A stretch of DNA of 64,000 nucleotides from Larus michahellis (taxonomy: Eukaryota; Chordata; Aves; Charadriiformes; Laridae): contig NC_133896.1 in NCBI RefSeq assembly GCF_964199755.1, forward strand, positions 83,357,815 to 83,421,814, written 5' to 3'. The notes beneath the pieces were generated by a model. The model did no database searches and was not told the origin of the DNA. It saw only the letters and a program-made list of their open reading frames with translations. Position 1 is the first letter of the stretch, and every line of letters starts with the position of its first letter. Positions 35,870 to 44,702 of this stretch are shown here, in pieces. The position numbers and the translations under genes are program-made.

Positions 35870-36265
35870 TGCAGTGAGGGATTTGTGTCATTTCAGTCTG
35901 GAGAAGAGAAGACTGAGGGGGGATCTTATCCATGCTTATAAATGCTTAAAGGGTGGGTGTCAGGAGGATGGGGCCAGTCTTTTTTCAGTGGTGCCCGGGG
36001 ACAGGACAAGAGGTAACGGGTACAAACTTGAGCATAGGAAGTTCCATCTAAACATGAGGAGGAACTTCTTTACCCTGAGGGTGGCAGAGCACTGGCACAG
36101 GCTGCCCAGAGAGGTGGTGGAGTCTCCGTCTCTGGAGACATTCAAAACCCGCCTGGACGCGTTCCTGTGCAACCTGCTCTGGGTGACCCTGCTCTGGCAG
36201 GGGGGTTGGACTAGATGATCTCCAGAGGTCCCTTCCAACCCCTACCATTCTGTGATTCTGTGAGG
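35870..36265 (+). mobile_element. CR1 LINE 3' end with terminal ATTCTGTG repeat
   Basis: The plus strand reads [41 protein letters not shown]-type text and the 3' UTR, ending ATTCTGTGATTCTGTGAG, the canonical CR1 tail. It is also in C at 61645-62040. Confidence 0.93.
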
Positions 36266-36842
36266 TAAGCTATGTTCCATGTATGTGGACTTTCTGGATC
36301 ACCCTAACTCCCTTTGTATGCATGACGTCTGGGGGACCTTCAGCACTATTTTATTCCTTATTCCGTCAAAAATGCCCTGCCATGGCATCACCCCCTAAGC
36401 AATGTTATATTACCAAGACGCGGGAGTGTTTTTTCTCTTTGGAGAAGAATCTTTAGCTTTTTTTTTTGAAAGTTAAGTGGTGACTAAATGTGTCTTGGAC
36501 GGTTACTTGCAACTGCAGCCTAAGCGATAGGACTTTACAGTTCAGGTAGTCCCTTTCAGGTCCTACAGCCAGGGATAAGGTATCAGCAATTGGTGTTACC
36601 CAAGGTTTTGTGTGTTGGGTCTATCTCTCAGCTGTGCTTTACTCTTGGAACGCCAGAGCTGACTGCATTTCCCCAGCCACATATAGATTCCTGCAACAAG
36701 GCAGCTCAACTTGATAGATCCAGGTACCTGTCTCACCCTTCCCTATCAGCAACATTTCATTTTCATTTTTTTTTCCATTTAGCATTCTTCATAGCTACAT
36801 TTTCCTCTGCTACCTCCAGAAACATCTTGACTCTGGACTCAC

Positions 36843-36973
36843 TCTGAGGCCTCCTGCTTGGGTACACACACAACATACAAAATGTCAGGGTAGCCCATGC
36901 AGCTGGAGATGTTGTTCCGAGGGTAGTAGAAGAGGAATGTGAGACACATCTCATTCATGGTGCTCGGCCCACC
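36843..36973 (-). CDS. MOXD2-like NEMC exon (unit B)
   Basis: 131 nt, phase 0 to 2, TCTTGCAG acceptor and GTGAGT donor. It encodes [20 protein letters not shown], a signature of the C-terminal Cu-monooxygenase domain; the Met of NEMC corresponds to the copper-M ligand in this family. Confidence 0.78.
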
Positions 36974-37389
36974 CTGCAAGACACAAGGATGACTCAAATG
37001 TCTGCTGAGACACAACAAGGAGACTATTTATCCTCAGGAAAGCACTCTTGTCGCAGCTCACAAAGACCCTGTGTGGTTAATAAAAAAGAATTTATGTCTT
37101 TGACAGTTAGAAACAGAGAATCAAAGTATCCTTTGACAAGAGTCTGATAAATAGGCTGCTCTGTAGTTTTATAGCTAAATCTACTTATCCTTTCCTTCAG
37201 GAATACTACCGTATTTGTATTTCAATCTACAAGACCCCCAAATCTGAATCTTTGGAAAGTTCAACTAAAACATTCTGGGAATTAACTGAGTGTGACATCC
37301 AGATCAGAATTTTTCAGTTGATCCCTACTTTTGTAATGGGCTCAAGTAAATCAAACAGTGATTCTCTCCATGAACAGCTAAAGACTATC
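36974..37389. other. Intron-like sequence upstream of MOXD2-like exon
   Basis: It matches C 63010-63345. No exon recognised; the similarity to C ends at about 37300. Confidence 0.5.
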
Positions 37390-38092
37390 CCGACTTTGAT
37401 GAGTGCAGGAACATGGAAACACTGGGCTGTAAATTTAGCGAAAGCCACTTGTCTGGTTAACACCAGAGGTTCTGCTAACTGACCTGGCCCTTCCCAGCAA
37501 AGGCCCTACACACTGCAGGAGGAGGTAAGGTGTCCGAAGTACATGTAAGGGAAGGGCCTGGGGAAGACAGCGTGGGTTGCTTCTCTCTTGTGAAGAGGTA
37601 AACCCATTTGTGGGATTGCTTTCACTCATGGACGTGGGTGCAATTGTGGTGCGGAAACGTGGAAGGATAGTGAAAACTGGCATGTACCTCAAGGAGATTT
37701 AACCTCAGGGGAAAATTAGTCATGATTTGAGTTGTATGTTATAGGAACTACTATGGCAGGAGCTACCTGAACCAATGGAGGATAATCATCCCACAAGACA
37801 CGGGGCAAGTGCAGCGATAACCCTTCCCAGACTGTATTTAGCACCCAACAAGCCCTTGACAACATGTCACCTCTCCTGTCCTGAGTGACACCGTAACAGA
37901 TGGAGCCCAAGTTATGGACTAATTAACTGAACAGACTTTAATGGATATTTGAGTGGATATTGGAATCAACATTTGAGGGGGATGGCCTGTAGACTTAGGG
38001 GAATGACATCTGTGTTTATATCAAAGGATGGGGTGGGTGTTGATGACGGCACATGAGCATGATGCAAATGATAGGGAATAAGGGGTGGAGAT
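37390..38092 (+). pseudogene. ERV-L integrase 3' end and 3' UTR remnant
   Basis: Plus-strand text aligns to the end of the complete ERV's integrase (37405-37480 with 46250-46330; the KATCLVNTRGSAN match is visible) with indels and stops. It continues through the 3' untranslated part to GGAATAAGGGGTGGAGAT. Confidence 0.75.
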
Positions 38093-38343
38093 TGTACTGG
38101 GCATGGCTGGGAAGGAGTTAACTTTCTTCACAGCAGCCTGTACGGTGCAGTGTTTTGGATTTGTGGCTGAAACAGTTTTGATAACGCACTAATATTTGTC
38201 TGCTGCTGAACAGTGCTTCCACAGCATCAAGGCTTTCTTGTTTCCCTACTCTGCCCCCTGCCTCCGTCTGCCATGAGTAGGCAAGAAGGTGGGAGGAGAA
38301 ACAGCCAGCACAGCTGACCCAAGTTGACCAAAGTGGTTTTTTT
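38093..38343 (+). mobile_element. ERV-L-type LTR, truncated by CR1 (unit B)
   Basis: It starts TGTACTGGGCATGGCTGGGA. It is nearly identical to A 18284-18535 and ends at GGTTTTTTTCAT, where an antisense CR1 begins. Confidence 0.72.
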
Positions 38344-38894
38344 CATAGAATCACAGAATGGTTCGGGTTGGAAGGGACCTTAAAGATCATCTAGTTCCAA
38401 CCGCCCTGCCATGGGCAGGGACACCTCCCACTAGACCAGGCTGCTCAAAGCCTCATCCAGCCTGGCCTTGGACACCTCCAGGGATGGGGCATCCACAGCT
38501 TCTCTGGGCAACCTGTTCCAGTGCCTCACTGCTCTTACAGTAAAGAATTTTTTCCTGATATCCAATCTAAATCTACCCTCTCTCAAATTGAAGCCGTTAC
38601 CCCATGTTCTATCATAACACTCCCTGATAAAGAGTCCCTCCCCATCTCTCCTGTAGGCCCCCTTTAGGTACTGGAAGGCTGCTATAAGGTCTCCCTGGAG
38701 CCTTCTCTTCTCCAGGCTGAACAACCCCAACTCTCTCAGCCTGTCCTCATAGGAGAGGTGCTCCAGACCTTGGATCATCTTTGTGGTCCTCTGCTGGACC
38801 TGTTCCAACAGGTCCATGTCCTTCTTGTGGTGAGGACTCCAGAGCTGGACACAGTGGTCGAGGTGAGTTCTCACCAGAGCACAGCAGAGAGGCA
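38344..38894 (-). mobile_element. CR1 LINE 3' fragment (antisense), well preserved
   Basis: The complement of the CR1 3' end (TCACAGAATGGTTCGGGTTG) is at 38348. The minus strand holds an open 154-codon piece of ORF2 C-terminus (38895-38431) with QQRTTKMIQGLEHLSYEDRL and [20 protein letters not shown]. It looks younger than the other CR1 copies and is absent from the matching site in A. Confidence 0.93.
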
Positions 38895-40927
38895 TGTTTC
38901 AGCAGGGTTAGTCTGTGGGCTGCTTTTCCTTAATATCCTCCCTGGATGTCTCTGATACACAGTTGAATTCAACAAGCATGATTCCTGCTTTTGAAAATTG
39001 GGTTTCTCTTGTCTTTTCCAGTTCCCTCTACAGTCAAGAGGGCAACTGGGGAGCCAGTCAGGCTCTCCAAAAGCCTTTCATTGTATCCCATTGTGAAATT
39101 CTTGTTGAAGAAACAAAGTAACTGCAATTGCAAGAGGAAATCCTGTTGTTGATTTATGAGACAGGAGAGATGACTGGCATATTACAGTTAATGGTAGAAC
39201 CTCTCTAAGTGCTGTGCAAGGCTGGAAGGTGCTGTTAAATGACCTGGAGGATGGTGAGCAGGAAGTGGGAAAATAAGTTACATCTGAAAACAAATTTTTC
39301 AGATTAAGTAAAACATTGTTAGTATGGCAATGGCTACCCTCAAGTCTTTGGTACAGTTGCAAGTTTTTAGTCACCCATGCTACCATCAGTTAAAAATATG
39401 AATTTCTATGCACACTAAGAACATGACAAAATACTGTGTCATGCCTTATTGTTTATGCCAATACTAAGTTTCCTGGTATACAATTTTCTGTTTGTATCTT
39501 ACTTAAAAAAAAAGTAAATAAGGTGTGTTGAAGCCCATTGCAGAGAAATTGCTTTCTCAGCAAACTCCACGTTTTTCTTAAAACCTACAATCAATCTGCA
39601 AATGCACTTTATTCTCCCAGAGGATCCCTGCACAGTTGAAATAATTATTTTTTCTATTATGTCTCTGGTTGTTTGATCTTCAAATTTAGTCCCAGCCCTC
39701 ATAATTTTCCCTTTTGATCAGATTGTACAGTTTACACTCCTTCCCACTGATTTCGGCAGAATATATTCCTATGATTAAAAGAGGACCACGGGACTCATAT
39801 CTCCTTGAAAGCTGAGCATTTGTCATACTCGCTTGTTGCCATGTTGTTTCCCTTTCTATTTGGCAATGTGAAATGCTGTTTTCCTAGGTAATTTCTGCCA
39901 CAATCTAAAGCTTTTGTCCTAACTCAGTGTCCGTTTGAACTCATCTCCTTAAAGCGCCTCTCCCTAAAACTCTACTGCAATTTCCCTCAGAGCAAACCAC
40001 CTCAGCTAGTTTTAAGCACTTCCACAGTCTCCATCTCTAGTAGATGAATCACTAGAAGTGAGACTTAACCTCTCAGTGTTTTAGTTCCGAATTAGCACCT
40101 AACTGCACTCCAGACGGATTTCCCTTTGGTGACTTCATTGAGGTATTTTTATCTTAGGGCTGCTTCTTCTAGCAAACCATGCTGATTTCCCAAAAATCAA
40201 AAGTGAAAGCAAAAATGTGTTTCCAAAAAGATGATAAAAATATGGTACCTTCTCTAGAAAGATAAACACAAGTATAGCAACACCCACAAAGTCTGGAAGC
40301 CAAATAAAGGCCTAGCTTCATCGTTTTTCAGAGATGAACCCACAAGAAAGAAGGTTCACACATTTTCAGGCCTTCATAATGCTGGAAGTTTTAAACTTTA
40401 GTCACACAGGCATAGCTACTCTACAGGCGCTCTGCTGGTCGGCTCATGAAGGAAAGAGAACATGCTCTCCAAGTAGGAGCTCCCTTATATCAGAGCTACA
40501 TTGGGGAGTAATAATTGACCAACCTGCATCAAGAAAATACCACACCGAGACAAAATAGTTGTAGCAATTGCAACATCATGTCCAAGCGCTGGCTTAGTTG
40601 TAGGAAGCCTTTGTACCACTCACTTGCCCTCAGACTCTAGTCTGGGACCAGGAGGAGAAAGGGGGTCTGTGTGAAACTCCTACCAGTCAGGTCTCTGCCA
40701 AGCATTTCTGTTCATATCGAAGGGTCCCTTTCTTAACAAAGATGTAGGTGAGAGAGCAAAACTGGCCTTTGGAAAGCCAGCCAGTATCAGCAGGCACTTT
40801 TAGAAATGTTTGCTTTTTTTCCTTTTTTGATACATGGAGCAAACATGGGTGCATATAGCACCTATAGTTGAAGTCTCAGTTCAAGAATTCTGTTATTTCT
40901 AATGCTGAAATAAGGAAAAATCACATG
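38895..40927. other. Unit B tail, left of ERV
   Basis: It matches A 15658-16860. An internal segment (about 38960-39330, 39370-39880) has no A counterpart. No gene recognised. Confidence 0.55.
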
Positions 40928-40932
40928 CTTAG
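40928..40932 (+). repeat. Target site duplication CTTAG (left)
   Basis: CTTAG flanks the ERV on both sides (the other copy is 47381-47385). The empty site in unit A (about 16859-16863) has it once. Confidence 0.95.
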
Positions 40933-41286
40933 TGTCCTGGTTCCGGTGGGGATAGGGTTAATTTTTCCTGGTATTCCATGCCATGTGAGCCATGCCCACC
41001 CTGAGCTGCCGGGGGAGGGGGCAGGAAGTTGCTGCTTAAAAGCGGGCTGGGGCGTCCCGGGTCCGGTCCGGCCAGCGAGCGGCGGGGAGCGGCAGTTCCG
41101 TAATCGCGTTTGTATATTCCCCTATCCGTGTTGTTGTTGTTGTTTGCCTGTTCCCTTTACTGTCCTGTTAAACTGCCTTTGTCTCAACCCAAGAGTCTTG
41201 CCTTTTCTTACGATTCTTCCTGTATTAGGAAGGCGCGAGCGAGCGGCACGTGGTTCTTTGTTGCCATCTGAGGCTAAACCACGACA
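40933..41286 (+). mobile_element. 5' LTR
   Basis: 354 bp, TG...CA ends. It has a TTAAAAG box near 41036 followed by a GC-rich stretch (possible core promoter). I see no canonical AATAAA. Confidence 0.95.
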
Positions 41287-41294
41287 GTCCTTTT

Positions 41295-41312
41295 TGGCGC
41301 CCAACGTGGGGC
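41295..41312 (+). promoter_or_regulatory. Primer-binding site, tRNA-Lys1,2 type
   Basis: TGGCGCCCAACGTGGGGC, 8 bases after the LTR, is the standard Lys1,2 PBS used by HERV-K and type D viruses. Typical ERV-L elements use tRNA-Leu, so this is unusual for the pol type. Confidence 0.88.
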
Positions 41313-41338
41313 TCGAAGGGTTGAGATAACTGGTCATC

Positions 41339-42811
41339 ATGTTGCTTGGTTTGTTCTCATGGCTGTGTTACATAAATTCCTATATGGCTTATGTACTCCC
41401 TGCGATGCTGTTTACCATGTCTGGAAGAGGGATGAGGATTATCATTCTCCTGTCCTGTGCGTTATCTGTTTATGATATGATAACATCACTGTTCAGACGG
41501 CTATTTTGGGGTGTTTATGTGGTTTTGCTGTCCTGTCCGTACATTGGACACCATCTCTCAGAATTTGTTAATAATTTCCCCAGCCCTTTTGCCTCCCTTT
41601 TCTCCTTCGGGTCAGGTATGACAGCTTTTGAGAATTTTGAATATCCTTGGGATACTCAAACCAGCGTGTTCCTAGTGCTATGTCTCCTGAATACGTTCCA
41701 GGTCTTGTTTAGGGTTAAGCGACTATTTAAGACTACCACCCAGAGATCTCCTCCGAGGCTGGATAGTCAGGGGTGGCATGGCATGTGGGAGAGCATGGGC
41801 AGGTACCTAGAGAACTACTCACCTCCAATGGTCTGGGACTTCACCCCTGAACAATTACAGGACCCTGATAAAGTGGTAGAATATTTGAAGGGAAAATGCT
41901 GTGGCTATTCTAGAGAGGCACAACTCACCGCGCTGTGCTGGGCCCTGGCCAGTATCTACCAGGCACTGCTCAGAATTATGCAGCACCCTCAAGGGGAAGA
42001 GATGGAAACCAGACCAGCAGCCCCTGCGGCTGCTGCAGCCCCTGCGTCAGCCCCTGCGGCTGCTGCAGCCCCTGCGTCAGCCACTGCGGCTGCTGCAGCC
42101 CCTGCGTCAGCCACTGCGGCTGCTGCAACCCCTGCGACGGACACTGCGGCTACTGCAACCCCTGCGTCAGCCACTGTAGCTATTGCAATCCTTGCGACAG
42201 ACACTGCGGCTACTGCAACCCCTGTGGTAGACACTGCAGTTACTCCAACCCCCATAGCAGCCACTGCCACTGAACCAGGGAACCAACCCGTGCCGGTATC
42301 AGTTGCCCCCATACAGAAGAAGAAGTACACAAAGAAATCAGTTCGCTTAGTAAGAGATGATGATGAACCAGGGCCATCACGAGAGCAGGAGGAAGAGGCA
42401 GAACCAGAGATAATTACTCGATCCCTATCCTTGAGTGAGCTGCGGGATATGCGAAAAGATTTCAGCCGACTTTCAGGCGAGCACATTGTCACCTGGCTGC
42501 TCCGGTGCTGGGATAATGGGGCCAGTAGCCTGGAATTAGAGGGTAGGGAGGCCAGGCAGCTGGGATCCCTGTCTAGGGAAGGCGGCATTGACAAGGCGAT
42601 TGGGAAAAAGACCCAAGCCCTCAGCCTCTGGAAACGACTCCTGTTAGGCGTGAGGGAGAGGTACCCCTTCAGTGAGGATGTTGTATGTCAGCCAAGCAAG
42701 TGGACTACCATGGAAAGAGGTATCCAGTACCTGAGAGAATTAGCCGTGCGGGAGATGATTTATTATGACTTGGACAATGCAGACTTACCCACAGACCCTG
42801 ATGAGGTGTGA
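41339..42811 (+). CDS. gag: ERV gag-like ORF with hydrophobic N-terminus
   Basis: 490 codons starting 27 nt after the PBS. Residues 1-135 contain several strongly hydrophobic stretches (near residues 1-26, 33-50, 56-70 and 110-122), unlike a normal matrix start. The middle (about 225-315) is a Pro/Ala/Thr-rich imperfect repeat. Then come a basic KKKYTKKS patch, an acidic stretch, and a more ordinary capsid-like C-terminal part. No CCHC zinc knuckle is seen. The TGA at 42809-42811 is followed by open sequence in the same frame, so the ancestral ORF was longer; a CpG-type C-to-T change is the simplest explanation, readthrough an alternative. Assignment as Gag is by position. Confidence 0.7.
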   Translation: MLLGLFSWLCYINSYMAYVLPAMLFTMSGRGMRIIILLSCALSVYDMITSLFRRLFWGVYVVLLSCPYIGHHLSEFVNNFPSPFASLFSFGSGMTAFENFEYPWDTQTSVFLVLCLLNTFQVLFRVKRLFKTTTQRSPPRLDSQGWHGMWESMGRYLENYSPPMVWDFTPEQLQDPDKVVEYLKGKCCGYSREAQLTALCWALASIYQALLRIMQHPQGEEMETRPAAPAAAAAPASAPAAAAAPASATAAAAAPASATAAAATPATDTAATATPASATVAIAILATDTAATATPVVDTAVTPTPIAATATEPGNQPVPVSVAPIQKKKYTKKSVRLVRDDDEPGPSREQEEEAEPEIITRSLSLSELRDMRKDFSRLSGEHIVTWLLRCWDNGASSLELEGREARQLGSLSREGGIDKAIGKKTQALSLWKRLLLGVRERYPFSEDVVCQPSKWTTMERGIQYLRELAVREMIYYDLDNADLPTDPDEV

Positions 42812-43303
42812 TGCACAAGGCCCATGTGGCGGAAGTTTGTACGGAGCGCACCATCGTCATATGCCAACTCCCTGGCAGTAATGGAATGGAAAGGTGAAGA
42901 GGGACCAACGGTGGATGAGGTAGCTGGCCGGCTCCAGCAATATGAAGAAAGTCTCTCTTCCCCCCTTGTCTCAGCTGTGGAGAAACTGTCGCGGAAGGTC
43001 CAGCAACTTGAAGAGACCATGTCCTACTCCCCACCTATATGGGCCAGCATCTCAGCTCTTAGGAGCAGGCGTTTTCCCCACTCAAGAGAGAGAGTACAGA
43101 GGGTACACACCATGAGGCACCCTGTGGTTCTACCTGCGGGACCACAGAGAGGACATGAGGAAGTGGGATGGACAACCTACTTCGATCCTGCGGACACGGG
43201 TACAGGAGTTGCAAGGAAGGACAACCATAAAAGGGGATCCCTCCAGGAAAAGTGCCACCCCAGTTTCCAGTGGGCCGTTCCCCAGACAAAGCAGAAGGCC
43301 TGA
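42812..43303 (+). pseudogene. gag: ERV gag continuation after in-frame TGA
   Basis: Same frame as the 490-codon ORF. Contains a heptad-like stretch (VDEVAGRLQQYEESL..., VEKLSRKVQQLEE) that could form a coiled coil. After about 43066 the natural coding sense appears to move to the next frame (+1 relative to gag), so the last part of this ORF is probably a frame shadow. The cause is an indel or a programmed shift. Confidence 0.6.
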
Positions 43304-43382
43304 TCTTGCTTCTGATCCTCTTGAAGGAACTTCCAAGTCATTTATGCAAGAAGTGAGTAATGGATACTATGACCAGTATTAG
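43116..43382 (+). pseudogene. ERV gag-pro linker in pol frame
   Basis: Open in the frame that continues into protease and RT, from after a TGA at 43113-43115 to a TAG at 43380-43382. Starts GTLWFYLRDHREDMRKWDG. No domain assigned. Confidence 0.55.
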
Positions 43383-43886
43383 GGGGGCCCTGCCTCTGGC
43401 CAGGTGGAGGAAAGGGACAACCGGGTTTATTGGACGGTGTGGATTCGATGGCCTGGCACATCAGACCCACAGGAGTATAAGGCTCTAGTGGACACGGGTG
43501 CGCAGTGTACTTTAATACCATCAAGCTATAGAGGGGCAGAACCCATTTGTATTTCTGGGGTGACAGGGGGATCCCAAGAGTTGACTGTACTGGAGGCAGA
43601 AGTGAGCCTAACTGGGAATGAGTGGCAAAAGCATCCCATTGTGACTGGCCCAGAGGCTCCATGCATCCTTGGTATAGATTACCTCAGGAGAGGGTATTTT
43701 AAGGACCCAAAAGGGTACCGCTGGGCCTTTGGCATAGCTGCTTTGGAGACAGAGGAAGTTAAACAGTTGTCTGCCTTGCCTGGTCTCTCGGAGGATTCTT
43801 CTGTTGTGGGGTTGTTGAGGGTCAAAGAACAACAGGTGCCGATTGCTACCACAACGGTGCATCGGCAGCAGTATCGCACTAACTGA
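43383..43886 (+). pseudogene. pro: ERV aspartic protease
   Basis: Contains ALVDTGAQCTLIP, the retroviral protease active-site loop (DTG at 43491-43499), and later CILGIDYL, the usual second strand motif. Ends with TGA at 43884-43886; the frame continues open after it into RT. The upstream boundary is the TAG at 43380-43382. Confidence 0.85.
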
Positions 43887-44702
43887 GACTCTCTGATTCC
43901 CATCCATGAGCTGATTCGTCAACTAGAGGTTCAAGGAGTGATCAGCAAGACTCGCTCACCCTTTAACAGTCCCATATGGCCGGTGCGAAAATCTAATGGA
44001 GAGTGGAGGCTAACTGTAGACTATCGTGGTCTGAATGAAGTCACGCCACCGCTGAGTGCTGCTGTGCCGGACATGCTACAACTCCAGTACGAACTGGAGT
44101 CCAAGGCAGCCAAGTGGTATGCCACGATTGATATAGCGAATGCATTCTTCTCAATCCCTTTGGCAGCAGAGTGCAGGCCACAGTTTGCTTTCACTTGGAG
44201 GGGCGTCCAATACACCTGGAATCGACTGCCCCAGGGGTGGAAACACAGCCCCACCATTTGCCATGGACTGATCCAGACTGCACTGGAACAGGGTGAAGCT
44301 CCAGAACATCTGCAGTACATTGATGACATCATTGTATGGGGAAACACAGCAGAAGAAGTTTTTGAGAAAGGGAGTAAAATAGTCCAAATCCTTCTGAACG
44401 CTGGTTTTGCTATAAAGCGAAGTAAGGTCAAGGGACCCGAGGAGGAGATCCAGTTTTTAGGAATAAAATGGCAAGATGGACGCTGTCAGATCCCAATGGA
44501 TGTGATCAACAAAATAGCAGCTATGTCTCCACCAACTAGTAAAAAGGAAACACAGGCTTTCTTAGGTATTGTGGGTTTTTGGAGAATGCATATCCCAGAT
44601 TACAGTCAAATTGCAAGCCCTCTGTATCAAGTAACCTGGAAGAAGAATGATTTTAAATGGGGTCCTGAGCAACGACAAGCTTTTGAACAAATCAAACAGT
44701 AA
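43887..44702 (+). pseudogene. pol: ERV reverse transcriptase
   Basis: The polymerase domain is in the same frame as protease. Visible motifs in order: SPFNSPIWPVRKSNGEWRLT, DYRGLNEVTPP, YATIDIANAFFSIPL (first catalytic Asp), RLPQGWKHSPTI, QYIDDIIVWG (YxDD at 44316-44327) and FLGIKW. It ends at a TAA (44700-44702), again with open frame beyond. The closest family by pattern is ERV-L. Confidence 0.93.

Larger units (their letters stand above)
35339..36973 (-). pseudogene. MOXD2-like monooxygenase fragment, unit B (exon lost)
   Basis: Two minus-strand exons of a DBH/MOXD copper monooxygenase remain: 36973-36843 (NEMC exon) and 35578-35339 (C-terminal exon). The exon lying between them in unit C (62590-62476) is removed by a deletion of about 257 bp at about 36688. 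Splicing the remaining exons would join phase 2 to phase 0 and shift the frame. This copy is therefore a truncated pseudogene unless rescued by an unseen exon. A CR1 also sits in its intron (35870-36265). Upstream exons are absent; ERV debris lies there instead. Confidence 0.7.

Noticed and set aside
42040-42270. Repeats in gag as a CRISPR-like array
   Set aside because: This is animal DNA, the units are contiguous without spacers, and they keep the gag frame open.
41989-42594. 201-codon minus-strand ORF across the gag repeat
   Set aside because: An antisense reading of the Ala/Pro repeat; low-complexity and without domains.
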